This document shows, in pieces, positions 1 through 8,164 of a stretch of DNA of 64,000 bases (the stretch's first letter is position 1; every line of letters starts with the position of its first letter). Source of the DNA: Hyphococcus flavus (lineage in GTDB: Bacteria; Pseudomonadota; Alphaproteobacteria; Caulobacterales; Parvularculaceae); NCBI RefSeq assembly GCF_028748065.1, contig NZ_CP118166.1:201501-265500 (forward strand). The letters are read 5' to 3'. The notes beneath the pieces were generated by a model, which made no database searches, was not told the DNA's origin, and was given only the letters and a program-made list of their open reading frames with translations. The position numbers and the translations under genes were made by a program.

Positions 1-603
1 CGCCCTATTCATGGCGATCTCGCACAGGCGTTTCGCACGGAAACGCTCGACAAATTCCGCAATGACGAAATTCAATTTTTGGTGGCGTCGGATGTGGCTG
101 CGCGCGGCCTCGATATTCCAGCAGTAAGTCACGTTTTCAACTATGATGTTCCAATCCATGCTGATGATTATGTTCACCGGATTGGCCGGACTGGCCGTGC
201 CGGCCGGAAAGGCGCAGCGATGATGCTGGTTACGCCAGCAGACAGCAAGTATTTCGACGCGATATTGAAAACGATTAGCGCTGATGAAATCCAGGCATTA
301 GACTTTACGAAGTTTTTTGAGGAGAATCCTGGAACCGAAAAGCGCCGCCGTAAACCGGATGATAAACGTAAACGCACCACGAAACGGAACAGCCGTAAAG
401 ACGGCGATGCGAAAGCTGATGACAACAGGCAGCCGGAAGCAAGCCTGAAAGAGTCCGGTCAGGATGACAATCAACAACGCCCCGGTCGCCGTAAACGGAG
501 CGAATCCAAGAGTTCATCGCGGCGACGCGAAAAAGCGCCTGAACCTGTTGTTGGCTTGGGCGAACATGTCCCGGCATTCATGACGCGAGCGGTCGCAAGA
601 TAA
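1..603 (+). CDS. DEAD-box RNA helicase, C-terminal part (5' end outside window)
   Basis: The reading frame is already open at base 1, so only about 200 residues of the helicase C-lobe are present. Visible motifs are motif IV-like IHGDLAQ, motif [14 protein letters not shown] and motif [13 protein letters not shown], which bind RNA and ATP in superfamily 2 helicases. After the core comes a Lys/Arg-rich, low-complexity tail of about 90 residues ([16 protein letters not shown]), as in RhlE-type helicases of ribosome assembly or RNA decay. The exact subfamily cannot be set without the N-terminus. Confidence 0.93.
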   Translation, partial: RPIHGDLAQAFRTETLDKFRNDEIQFLVASDVAARGLDIPAVSHVFNYDVPIHADDYVHRIGRTGRAGRKGAAMMLVTPADSKYFDAILKTISADEIQALDFTKFFEENPGTEKRRRKPDDKRKRTTKRNSRKDGDAKADDNRQPEASLKESGQDDNQQRPGRRKRSESKSSSRRREKAPEPVVGLGEHVPAFMTRAVAR

Positions 604-648
604 AAGCTATTAACTTTCCGGTAAGCTCTGTTTCCGAAATACTGAATG

Positions 649-667
649 AAGGGTTTAGCCAAACCTT
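649..667 (+). terminator. Weak hairpin after the helicase gene
   Basis: GGTTT and AAACC form a 5-bp stem with a 4-base loop, with an imperfect outer AAG/CTT extension. A T-rich stretch follows at about 673-679. It lies about 50 bp after the helicase stop. The stem is short, so this is only a plausible terminator. Confidence 0.3.
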
Positions 668-684
668 TACCATGTTTTTCTAGG

Positions 685-716
685 CTCCCCATGAGCTAGG
701 GGGAGGCGAACGCCTC
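685..716 (+). promoter_or_regulatory. Two mutually exclusive hairpins in the leader of the diguanylate cyclase gene
   Basis: CTCCCC (685-690) can pair with GGGGAG (700-705). GAGGC (703-707) can pair with GCCTC (712-716) around a GAAC loop. Bases 703-705 are shared, so only one hairpin can form at a time. The second sits about 20 bases before the ATG. This is visible geometry only. It does not resemble a c-di-GMP riboswitch I recognise. Confidence 0.25.
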
Positions 717-737
717 GATACAAGTCAGCAGGACAAC

Positions 738-1796
738 ATGGCTTTAGATACTGAAACATCGCATCGTTATGCCGAGATCACTTTAGGCGCATTAAAACAA
801 TCAGGGCTTTCTTCGACGCCCGATAATTATGAGCTGTGGTACGCCCATGTTGAAGGCGGAAACGCCGCCTTGTCTTCTGCAATACAAAAAGCGACTGATA
901 AGGATGGCAAGCTATCGCAGGAAAAAGCTGACCGTCTTTACAAAGAATTTATACAGCACGCAGAACTTTCCCATGACATGATGAAGCTGGTCGCACGGTT
1001 TCACGAAGAGGTCTCTGACCTTTATGATGTTGTTGAGCAAGGCGGCGAAAACGCGACCGGTCACAGCGAAAAGCTGACCAGCATTTCAGATCAGTTAACA
1101 GCAGCGGCTTCAGACACGCCGAACGTCGGGGATCTGCTCGAAAGCATTCTGAATGTCGCTAAGACCATGCGTGCTGAAAACGAAGCCTTAGAGTCAAGGC
1201 TCGCGGAGTCCGCCAGTGAAGTGAGCGCTCTACAACGCGACGTTGAAGCTATTCAAGCAGAAGCCATGCGCGATGCGCTGACTGGCGTTGCAAACCGGGC
1301 GACTTTTGATCGCTCTTTAGTCGTACATATGCAAGAAGCGCTTGATGAAGAAGAACCTCTCGCCCTCTTGCTTGGCGATATCGATCATTTCAAGAATTTC
1401 AATGACACTTGGGGTCATCAGACTGGGGATCAGGTGCTGCGTCTCGTTGCCGACGTCATGAATAATAACGTGAAGGGGCAGGACTTGCTGGCCCGGTATG
1501 GCGGTGAGGAATTCGCTGTCGTACTGCCGGGTACTTCGCTCGCGAACGCGAAGATGCTTGCAAACCGCATTCGTGAGGCAGTGCAATCGCGACGATTGAA
1601 AAAGCGACGTACTAACGAAGACTTGGGCGTCATTACGATGTCTATCGGCGTTGCCACGCTCAATGAAAATGATTCGTCAGAATCATTAATTGAGCGCGCC
1701 GACCAGTGCCTTTACGCAGCAAAACATGCCGGCCGCAACTGCGTGATCGGTGAAGAAGAGCTTTCACAAAAGCAAGCTGACAAGGGCGTGGCCTAA
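738..1796 (+). CDS. GGDEF-domain diguanylate cyclase
   Basis: 352 residues, predicted to make cyclic di-GMP from two GTP. The N-terminal ~170 residues are helical with no membrane segment and contain a coiled-coil-like stretch (ENEALESRLAESASEVSALQ). The GGDEF domain spans about 178-335, with the signature GGEEF in LARYGGEEFAVVLPG and the metal/GTP motif GDIDHFKNFND. The product-inhibition I-site, RxxD five residues before GGEEF, reads KGQD, so its Arg is replaced by Lys. No EAL domain. Convergent with and overlapping the DnaJ-like gene by 4 bp. Confidence 0.93.
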   Translation: MALDTETSHRYAEITLGALKQSGLSSTPDNYELWYAHVEGGNAALSSAIQKATDKDGKLSQEKADRLYKEFIQHAELSHDMMKLVARFHEEVSDLYDVVEQGGENATGHSEKLTSISDQLTAAASDTPNVGDLLESILNVAKTMRAENEALESRLAESASEVSALQRDVEAIQAEAMRDALTGVANRATFDRSLVVHMQEALDEEEPLALLLGDIDHFKNFNDTWGHQTGDQVLRLVADVMNNNVKGQDLLARYGGEEFAVVLPGTSLANAKMLANRIREAVQSRRLKKRRTNEDLGVITMSIGVATLNENDSSESLIERADQCLYAAKHAGRNCVIGEEELSQKQADKGVA

Positions 1797-2266
1797 CCCT
1801 CCCCCAGACGTCGCAACAAAAAATCCCTCGCCTCGTTTATTTTTGAGGCGAGGTAATCAGTCCCGCCCCGGTCGGGATGAAGCTGGGAAATCAGTTTCCG
1901 ATGCGCGGCTCGAACAGCACCAGCGTCCGCATCTTTTTCAAGGCCAAGTACTGAGAGCGCTTCATCTTCGCTCATTTTCCTGTCGTTGCGAGACGGTGCT
2001 ACACTCGTTTCGTCTTCTTCAAGATCCTTTTGTGATCCGCGCCACGCCTCAATCGCCGTGACGCCGCCCGCTGCAATCAGCACCATGAACGCCAGCGGCC
2101 ACAGCTTGGCGGCAAGGAGCGCCGCAGTCAGGGCGAGCCAAACAACCCCCTTCAAAATCGTCATGCTGCGTTTGTCGCTGTTTGAGTCATCTCCGGCGGC
2201 AAGGCGAAACAACAACCAGCCCGCCGCTGCAACCGCTATCACCAATGAGACTAATCCAAACCACAT
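1793..2266 (-). CDS. Membrane-anchored DnaJ-domain protein
   Basis: 157 residues. Two hydrophobic segments (about 3-20 and 37-56) precede a C-terminal J domain at about 97-155 with the Hsp70-activating HPD motif in LISQLHPDRGGTDY. This layout is like TIM14/DjlC-type alphaproteobacterial proteins, with the J domain at the extreme C-terminus and no Gly/Phe or zinc-finger regions. It probably recruits DnaK to the membrane; the client is unknown. Its stop overlaps the stop of the convergent GGDEF gene. Confidence 0.85.
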   Translation of the reverse strand: MWFGLVSLVIAVAAAGWLLFRLAAGDDSNSDKRSMTILKGVVWLALTAALLAAKLWPLAFMVLIAAGGVTAIEAWRGSQKDLEEDETSVAPSRNDRKMSEDEALSVLGLEKDADAGAVRAAHRKLISQLHPDRGGTDYLASKINEARDFLLRRLGEG

Positions 2267-2312
2267 TTCTGAAGTCTAGACGTTTCCTGAGTGGAGAGCG
2301 AATGGTTTGGCT

Positions 2313-3149
2313 TCAGGCCGCCGCCGCTTCGCTTTCGCCGCCCTGTTCTTGTTGCGGCAGGTTCAGGGACGCCACCAGCGAACGTATTTCCAGCCGCGCC
2401 GTTACGTGGCTCATAGTTGTAAGCCGCACTGGAGAATCGACCCCGCCTAAGTCAAGCAAAGTCAAACCGATGGGGAACAACTCTCGATAGATCACCCGAT
2501 CGCCAAAGCCACGCGCTAGCCGGAAACCTATCCGCGAAGAAAGCTCATCGAGTTTATCGCCCATGTTCTTTTTGTTACGAGCCCGTGTTGCAGAAAGCCT
2601 GTTTCGCATAACGACCCAGTCAATGCCGCCGGGCACCCCGGTCATCGCCCGCTGCTTGCGAGCGGTCCAAACCATTTCGCTGTAAAGACTAGGCCCAGTC
2701 ACTTTGCCAGTCTCAGGATCAATCCGCGCCAGAAGGTCGAAATCAACAAAACTATCATTCAAGGGCGTAACAATCGTATCGGCATGCAAGTGGGCCAGCC
2801 GAGAAAGGTGCGTATTCGCACCAGGGCAGTCGATGACGACAAAATCACACCCCTCAAGCGACTGCAGAGCGGCTTTGAAGTTCTCAGATTCTTTTGCCTG
2901 GCTTTCTGCCCGGCTATCCAGACTCGATGGCTCAACATCCACCTCGGTCGGAAAAACCAGCTCTTTTCCTTTGATTTCACAGAATTTTTTTCGGTTTTCA
3001 ATGTATCGCTTAAGGCTACCTTGCCGCAAATCAAGATCTACGGCGCCAACCTTATAGCCTGATCGCATTAGCGCGACGATCAAGTGCATGGCGGTGGTGG
3101 ACTTGCCCGACCCGCCCTTTTCATTTCCCAGTACAATTACGTGCGTCAT
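2313..3149 (-). CDS. mipZ: MipZ-like ParA-family ATPase, division-site positioning
   Basis: 278 residues from the ATG at 3149, chosen because GGAA lies about 6 bases upstream and the protein then starts MTHVIVLGNEKGG as MipZ does. An in-frame GTG at 3161 is possible. The deviant Walker A is GNEKGGSGKST, and DLDLRQGSLKRYIENRK matches MipZ closely. FVVIDCPGANTHLSRLAH is the Walker B region. In Caulobacter MipZ binds the ParB-parS complex at the poles and inhibits FtsZ polymerisation, placing the ring at mid-cell. Divergent from the chaperone gene. Confidence 0.88.
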   Translation of the reverse strand: MTHVIVLGNEKGGSGKSTTAMHLIVALMRSGYKVGAVDLDLRQGSLKRYIENRKKFCEIKGKELVFPTEVDVEPSSLDSRAESQAKESENFKAALQSLEGCDFVVIDCPGANTHLSRLAHLHADTIVTPLNDSFVDFDLLARIDPETGKVTGPSLYSEMVWTARKQRAMTGVPGGIDWVVMRNRLSATRARNKKNMGDKLDELSSRIGFRLARGFGDRVIYRELFPIGLTLLDLGGVDSPVRLTTMSHVTARLEIRSLVASLNLPQQEQGGESEAAAA

Positions 3150-3257
3150 TAATGTTTCCACTGACCCGCGCTTGAAAAAGCCGGGATTTCATCTTTCTTG
3201 CATACCGATGAGAAACCATCTCCCGCTAGTTTCGAGTGTGAGACGATTCTGGTTTCT

Positions 3258-4085
3258 ATGGCGATAGGCAAATATTTCAGCACTTTCTCGGCCCTGGTTG
3301 GCATTCTGGCTATGTTCGCCATGCCCGCCAACGCTGATATGGGCGTCTTTCCCCTGCGACAGGTCCTGACACTGGAGGACCCTTCCTCGGTTTTCACCAT
3401 ATCAAACCCTTCGGACCGGATTATTGAAGGCCGCGTGACGTGGATCGACCTGAGCGCAACCGAAACCGGTTATGCTCAGGCCAGCCCAGAAAGTCGGGCA
3501 AAGCTCAGCGCTGCTCCCTACCTTGTGGTGACACCAGCGCAGTTTCGGCTGAAACCGGGCGCCCGCATGGATATATCCGTTCAAATTCGAGATGGAGTAA
3601 AACTGCCAAAAGGCGAACGCCGATCGCACCTGCTTGTAGAAACCGAGGCCTCTCGAACGCCTATCCGCAAAGCAAGTAACAGAGGCCTGCAGGTCGATGT
3701 TGGACTCGGCGTTTCCGTACCAGTGATCCTTCGAAACGGCGGAAAAACAAAATCCAAGTTCGATGATACACGTCTCTTACGCGATACGGACGGCACGCTG
3801 AATTTGGAAACAATGATTGTGCCGTCTGGCAACAACTCCAGCTATGGCCGGGTTATCGTTGAATACACGCCCGAACAACACAACAGCAGCGCTGTCCAGC
3901 TTGGGGTCAGGGAAAACGTCGCTGTTTTTACTGATACCGAAAAACGCAAGGTTTCGGTGCCGTTTGGTTTTGTGTCGCTGGACGCGGGCGAAATACTAAT
4001 CCGCTATGAGGGCCAGGAAGAATATGAGGGCGTCGTTTTTGACGAACGTGTTTTTGATCTCGCACCTCCGGTTGAAGAAGACTAA
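3258..4085 (+). CDS. PapD-like periplasmic pilus/fimbrial chaperone
   Basis: 275 residues from the ATG at 3258. A longer TTG start at 3198 would put 20 polar residues before the signal peptide (MAIGKYFSTFSALVGILAMFAMPANA). The mature part has the first immunoglobulin-like domain of the chaperone family: FTISNPSDRIIEGRVTW, then YLVVTPAQFRLKPGARMDISVQ, then LPKGERRSHLLVE. Family members cap subunits of surface fibres in the periplasm, but no usher or subunit gene lies nearby. Convergent with the SPOR gene, overlapping by 4 bp. Confidence 0.8.
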   Translation: MAIGKYFSTFSALVGILAMFAMPANADMGVFPLRQVLTLEDPSSVFTISNPSDRIIEGRVTWIDLSATETGYAQASPESRAKLSAAPYLVVTPAQFRLKPGARMDISVQIRDGVKLPKGERRSHLLVETEASRTPIRKASNRGLQVDVGLGVSVPVILRNGGKTKSKFDDTRLLRDTDGTLNLETMIVPSGNNSSYGRVIVEYTPEQHNSSAVQLGVRENVAVFTDTEKRKVSVPFGFVSLDAGEILIRYEGQEEYEGVVFDERVFDLAPPVEED

Positions 4086-4855
4086 CTATCTGACTCCGCG
4101 AGCGACAAACGCTCTCCCTCAAAGCCCTCCACAGCGCAAAACATGCCCTTCGCTTTCAATTGTGCGCAGAGGGCATCGGCTTTGTCTTTCGCTGCGAAGC
4201 CGCCGCCGATCAGGCGGAGAAACCTTCCCTTGTCAGTAACGGTTATATTTTCAACACGCGGCTCGAGTAAGCCTAGTTCATCAGGGTTTTCCCGTTGCAA
4301 TTGACGCCATCCGGCGCGCGCTTCCTCAAGCTTGCGATAGGACGCCAGATGAACGCCATACAGCACGCTTTCAGTCTTGATTTCACCATTAGCTTCGTTC
4401 TCGAACACAGTTTCATTGGAAGCGAATGTTGGCTGGACAAGCCGCGGAGATGTTTGCACCGGCACTTCAGACTGGGCGAGCGCTGGAGACGCAGCATCAT
4501 CTACAACCGCAGTGGACGGTTCCGGGTCTTTTGTAATTGCTTCCGGCGCTGGAGGCAGTGAGACTTCAGCTTCTTGTTGAATGTCTCCGTCAGTCTCATT
4601 TTCCAAAGCCGCGCTGTCTCGCTCGCGCTGAAAGGACAGCACCTGATTGGCGAGTCGCGCATTTTGAGATTTTAATCGCGCAACTTCCGCTTCAAGCGAA
4701 GCGACTTTCAAAGCTTGCGCTTCCAAATCGCTATCACTGAGTTCCGCTGCGCTGTCGCCGCCTGATAGAGAGGCGCAAGCAGAAAGCAAGGTGAACACAG
4801 CCAGGGCGCCAAGCGTACGCAAAAAGGAGGCAGAGGTTGTTTTGAGTGTTAACAA
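4082..4855 (-). CDS. SPOR-domain lipoprotein
   Basis: 257 residues. The N-terminus is a lipoprotein signal (ALAVFTLLSACASL, lipobox Cys about 26). A coiled coil (about 45-78), an acidic Pro/Ser-rich linker and a C-terminal SPOR domain (about 165-250, starting YGVHLASYRKLEEARAGWRQLQ) follow. SPOR domains bind peptidoglycan stripped of stem peptides, typically at the septum, so an envelope role during division is likely. mipZ lies two genes away. Confidence 0.85.
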   Translation of the reverse strand: MLTLKTTSASFLRTLGALAVFTLLSACASLSGGDSAAELSDSDLEAQALKVASLEAEVARLKSQNARLANQVLSFQRERDSAALENETDGDIQQEAEVSLPPAPEAITKDPEPSTAVVDDAASPALAQSEVPVQTSPRLVQPTFASNETVFENEANGEIKTESVLYGVHLASYRKLEEARAGWRQLQRENPDELGLLEPRVENITVTDKGRFLRLIGGGFAAKDKADALCAQLKAKGMFCAVEGFEGERLSLAESDS

Positions 4856-4965
4856 GGCCCGGTTTCTCCTCGAGAATCCTGAATCGCTGCTATCATACCC
4901 CTCATAAGCCAGCCATCCAAGCTTTATGGCGCTTTATCGTTACAGTTTCACGAAACAGGTAAGAA

Positions 4966-5745
4966 TCAGCCAGCCGCGCGCGCGCCAGCCTCCGGGTTGT
5001 GCGACACCGGCGTGAAGACAAGCGCAGCGCCCTTTGCATCTTTTTCTAACAATCCGACATCATAAAACAGCGCAGATCCGCCTCTGGTTCCACCCGCCAA
5101 AAAAAACAGAATCTCTTCCACCCCGTCACTGTCGAAATCAGCGTTCGCCAACTCCTGCATCTCGACAAACTGATTATTTTCCGAAATGCGCCATTGGTGG
5201 GCGCTGGGCTGTTCGACAGAGAGTGGCGTTGATCCCCCTGCTTCTTCTCCGAGTCTCATAACGCTTCGAAGCAACGCCAAATCTTCCTTCGTGGGCGAGC
5301 CGTCCTGAAAATGGCTGCCGTTTGCGGGTTGGGCGTTCATCAGCGCAAACAAAGCGCCGCATGCCCTGATGAAATATCCTTCCCGGCGCATCTCGCGCGT
5401 TGTACCGGCGTACCAGCCATCGAAGGAAAGCTCGCGAAAAGCGCGACAGGTTTGAACCTCGCGCTGCGAAGTCATGTGGCCGCCAGGGTCGCTCATAACG
5501 AGCGTGACGGATTTCCCTTGAAGGTCGAGAATTTTTTGATCCTGCAGCGCCGACAGGTCAGCATGGCCATAACATCTCGCACTGGCGTCTTCGAACAACG
5601 GCATATCTGTCTTCAGGCAGATTTCGTAGGCGGATTGACTGGTCCGGGGTTGATCGTTGTCATCATCCAGCTGTTGCGTGACAAATGCTGCAACCGCCGC
5701 GCTCCCCGCGCCCAAGCCAATAGCAAGCGTTCTCAATGCGACCAT
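4966..5745 (-). CDS. Exported protein of unknown function with a Ca-loop-like motif
   Basis: 259 residues, no family recognised. A hydrophobic N-terminus (about 3-24) suggests a signal peptide or anchor. Five Cys are scattered in the first half. Near the C-terminus ANADFDSDGVEEILFFLAGG resembles FG-GAP or EF-hand-like DxDxDG calcium loops. Its ATG overlaps the stop of the upstream DUF1489 gene as TAATG, so the two are translationally coupled. Confidence 0.75.
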   Translation of the reverse strand: MVALRTLAIGLGAGSAAVAAFVTQQLDDDNDQPRTSQSAYEICLKTDMPLFEDASARCYGHADLSALQDQKILDLQGKSVTLVMSDPGGHMTSQREVQTCRAFRELSFDGWYAGTTREMRREGYFIRACGALFALMNAQPANGSHFQDGSPTKEDLALLRSVMRLGEEAGGSTPLSVEQPSAHQWRISENNQFVEMQELANADFDSDGVEEILFFLAGGTRGGSALFYDVGLLEKDAKGAALVFTPVSHNPEAGARAAG

Positions 5746-6179
5746 TACAGCAACCCCAGCTCAGCTAGCTCAAGCGCCAGTTCCGGCGGCGGAGACTTTT
5801 TTTGACTACTGGCCTCAATATCGCGCGGCGCTTCTCTATCCTGCAAGTACCGCCATCCCTGAAACGCGCGTCGAGGCGACGGGGCTGTGAGCACCAATGC
5901 CGGATCGAAGAGGATTGCCGTACGCTCGATCTGATCCTGCCCAATTCGCTTTTCAAATCCGATGATCTTTTGACGGGAGAGGATTACCCCCTTGATCACC
6001 CAGTAAATAGAACCGCCGTTTAAAAGCTCATCCGCGCGTCTCGGGTGCATACGGGTGACATGGTCGTGGCAGCGGCCCATGCCAGTTTTGATGTTTGCCT
6101 GCACACGCTTTTTGATCCAAGCGCGCAGATCATCAACGCCATTGGCGCCGACACAGAGCTTAACAAGATGAAGCGTCAT
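5745..6179 (-). CDS. DUF1489 family protein
   Basis: 144 residues, matching the whole of DUF1489, a small family conserved in Alphaproteobacteria. Typical elements are MTLHLVKLCVGA at the start, HVTRMHPRRADELLNGGSIYWVIKGVI in the middle and an RQKIIGFE segment. Function is not known. Its stop is fused to the start of the following exported protein (TAATG). Confidence 0.88.
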   Translation of the reverse strand: MTLHLVKLCVGANGVDDLRAWIKKRVQANIKTGMGRCHDHVTRMHPRRADELLNGGSIYWVIKGVILSRQKIIGFEKRIGQDQIERTAILFDPALVLTAPSPRRAFQGWRYLQDREAPRDIEASSQKKSPPPELALELAELGLL

Positions 6180-6212
6180 CCCGAGACAATAGCATGTTAG
6201 AGACTTATTTCG

Positions 6213-7184
6213 CTATTCAGCGACGCGCATGCGCGCGAGGTCCCGCGCCCGCTGACGTTTGAGATCGTGGCGCGCTGTGCGTTTCACAAGAATATAGAGG
6301 ATGAAATAGCACATCGCTGCACCAGTAGCGGACAGCCATATGGGCAGATTCTCAAACAGCGCAGCAAACCTGTCGTAGGAAAGACCCAGCGCTTCGGCGA
6401 TGCCAGGCGCTTCCTGCCCCAACAGCAAAATGACGCCAATACCGGTCAGCACGAACGCCAGCATTCCCGCCAGTAACGCGCCGATGGTGACGCCCATGTC
6501 GGCTCGTTCTTCAGCTTTCGAAACAATCATTTTCGACGGGTCGCCGGAAAGCGCCTGCGTCGCCGCGAACAATGCGCGCGTTCTCGCCGCTCTTTCCTCC
6601 GGCGCTAACTCGCGCTTGGAATCATGTTTGATTTTTTCAAAATCAACGAGCGGTTTTGCATTCATCACGCGGTCTGACACGAATTCCGGCTCGCACTCAG
6701 CCGCCGGTAGAACATCCGAGGACGGAACGACTAGCGCCGCATCAGTAGGCATCAGAAAAAGCGATTTCTCCGCCGCGCGTCTGCGCACAAGGCCGTCAAG
6801 CGTTGCAAGTTCGTTATTTACGAAAGCCTTGGTCCATAATTCAAAAGCGTTAGCGGCGCCAATCTTGTCGCCGGCATTCAGTTTACGAAGAACGGTAGAT
6901 CGCTTCCAATTATCTTCGCCAATATTGAATATTAACGAAACGAGCGCGTCATGTTCATTCTGATTAAGGGGCGCACGGACAGTGTCGCCTATGAGCTGCT
7001 CTATTGGCTGAACGTCATCTTTGAGGAGGCGTTCTGCATCACCTTCTGTGACGCTCATGCCGTGGCGGGCCGAACCTGTGTGGCCATAGCCAACAGTCCA
7101 TTGTTCAGTCGGCGCATAATGCGCAGACATGCGAAGGCCCTCATACCCTTTGATCAGATTAAGACCGGTCTCTCCCGTCCGCAT
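6213..7184 (-). CDS. Membrane-anchored GH24 (phage-type) lysozyme homologue
   Basis: 323 residues from the ATG at 7184; an ATG at 7214 would add 10 residues. Residues ~1-150 match GH24 endolysins: LIKGYEGLR carries the catalytic Glu, and WTVGYGHT the Thr and following His. Two C-terminal membrane segments follow (about 240-265 and 285-308). The usual catalytic Asp (AYxDP in phage enzymes) is replaced: the sequence reads AHYAP. Activity is therefore uncertain. No holin or phage genes nearby, so a chromosomal cell-wall gene is likelier than a prophage remnant. Confidence 0.82.
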   Translation of the reverse strand: MRTGETGLNLIKGYEGLRMSAHYAPTEQWTVGYGHTGSARHGMSVTEGDAERLLKDDVQPIEQLIGDTVRAPLNQNEHDALVSLIFNIGEDNWKRSTVLRKLNAGDKIGAANAFELWTKAFVNNELATLDGLVRRRAAEKSLFLMPTDAALVVPSSDVLPAAECEPEFVSDRVMNAKPLVDFEKIKHDSKRELAPEERAARTRALFAATQALSGDPSKMIVSKAEERADMGVTIGALLAGMLAFVLTGIGVILLLGQEAPGIAEALGLSYDRFAALFENLPIWLSATGAAMCYFILYILVKRTARHDLKRQRARDLARMRVAE

Positions 7185-7214
7185 TAGACCCGCTCTACCC
7201 CTCTCGACACACAT

Positions 7215-7610
7215 TCAACCATACCGGACCCGTTCGGATGGATAACCTTCTGGTTGATCCCACAGCTCCCCCCGACAAATACCGTTAATGATTCCTAACA
7301 CGAGATGGCCGGATTTGGTAGACGGATGGCATTCCCTAGGACATTTCACGGTCTAGAGGCGCCAAAACGGCACAGTCGGAGCCTGTCGTTAATGAGTTTT
7401 TACCTGCACAAAGGACGGGGGAGACCGGCTCAAAACGCATAATAAGCTGAAAAATATAGCATTTTTCGAATTCCCCTCTGCTCCCCTGACGCACAATTCT
7501 GGCACAATAATTGGTACTAAGTCCCTCGTAGAGCCATATCCGCCGGAAATGAGGGTGAAATTCCTCACTCTCAGCTATAATTCCCCAGGCGGGGGTGTCA
7601 GAGGTGTCTT
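7215..7610. other. Intergenic region between the lysozyme homologue and the split PEP-CTERM-like gene
   Basis: About 400 bp without a supported gene. Near the right end, 7551-7558 and 7565-7572 form an 8-bp hairpin with one G-T pair. TATAAT follows at 7576-7581 with no good -35 box, then GAGG about 8 bases before the ATG at 7611. A stretch from about 7305 looks faintly like a leucine tRNA D-arm but lacks a T-arm. Confidence 0.4.
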
Positions 7611-7838
7611 ATGTTGGGCAATGGGATCACAAACATCATCGCCGCCGCCATCATAGCGGTTGCGATCGTGTTCACCGGCGGTCTAGGCGGCGGAAAAGGG
7701 TCTTCGGGCATGACCGAAGAGGAATTCGCCGCTTGGTATGCGCGCGCAGTGGGCGATATTCGCAACGACATTGTCGTGAATTGCGGCTGTTGCGGCGAAG
7801 CTGAGGGCCAGCGGAGGGCCGCCGCCGATTCTTTTTAG
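7611..7838 (+). CDS. Small exported protein, 5' half of a probably frameshifted gene
   Basis: 75 residues. An N-terminal hydrophobic segment (NIIAAAIIAVAIVFTGGLGG) is followed by a short acidic region and a CGCC cluster (about 58-61). The frame ends at a TAG inside TCTTTTTAG (7830-7838). A shift of -1 at this T run continues without a stop through a proline-rich region to 8164, giving 184 residues with a C-terminal sorting-like tail. AGAGG upstream of the ATG fits a ribosome site. I recognise no family. Confidence 0.5.
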   Translation: MLGNGITNIIAAAIIAVAIVFTGGLGGGKGSSGMTEEEFAAWYARAVGDIRNDIVVNCGCCGEAEGQRRAAADSF

Positions 7839-8164
7839 CACCCCGCCCGGTTCCAACACGGCTCGCAGGGTATAATCCGGTTGAGCCAGTAGAGCCGAGG
7901 CGGGTTCCGCCAACCCCGGTATTGCCGCCGGTCCTGCCGCCGGACACGCCGGTGAGTACACCGGACGGGCCGCCGATACCGCCCGTGATCATACCGCCAA
8001 TTTATATTCCGCCGGTCGACCCGCCTTGCGACCCAGAAACTGATCCCGAATGCGAGCCGGAGGAGCCGCCTGTAGATGCGCCGGAACCCGCGCTTCCCTT
8101 GCTGCTGCTTATCGGCTGCGGCCTGATCTGGTGGTATCGCCGAAATTCGCTTCAGGCTTACTAA
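7835..8164 (+). CDS. Proline-rich segment with PEP-CTERM-like tail, 3' half of the split gene
   Basis: The frame is open from 7805. Read from 7835 it adds 109 residues; read alone it could start at 7922 (80 residues). The composition is strongly Pro-rich (PVLPPVLPPDTPVSTP, IPPIYIPPVDPP) with two Cys in an Asp/Glu-Pro segment. The end has the PEP-CTERM layout: PEP, a ~16-residue hydrophobic helix, then YRRN. Such tails are recognised by exosortase, but no exosortase gene is in view. Convergent with mgtE, overlapping its stop. Confidence 0.5.
   Translation, partial: LAPRPVPTRLAGYNPVEPVEPRRVPPTPVLPPVLPPDTPVSTPDGPPIPPVIIPPIYIPPVDPPCDPETDPECEPEEPPVDAPEPALPLLLLIGCGLIWWYRRNSLQAY

Noticed and set aside
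5311-5805. 164-codon plus-strand ORF across the DUF1489/exported protein region
   Set aside because: It is antisense to two well-supported genes with conserved protein features.
6213-7184. Prophage remnant because of the GH24 gene
   Set aside because: There are no holin, capsid, integrase or attachment sequences nearby; a chromosomal gene is simpler.
7286-7302. CtrA-like site (TTAA-N7-TAAC)
   Set aside because: The second half lacks the first T of TTAA in the right register, so the match is not convincing.
7305-7400. Leucine tRNA-like D-arm sequence (TTTGGTAGACGG)
   Set aside because: There is no T-arm (GGTTC-like) or matching acceptor stem, so a functional tRNA is not supported.
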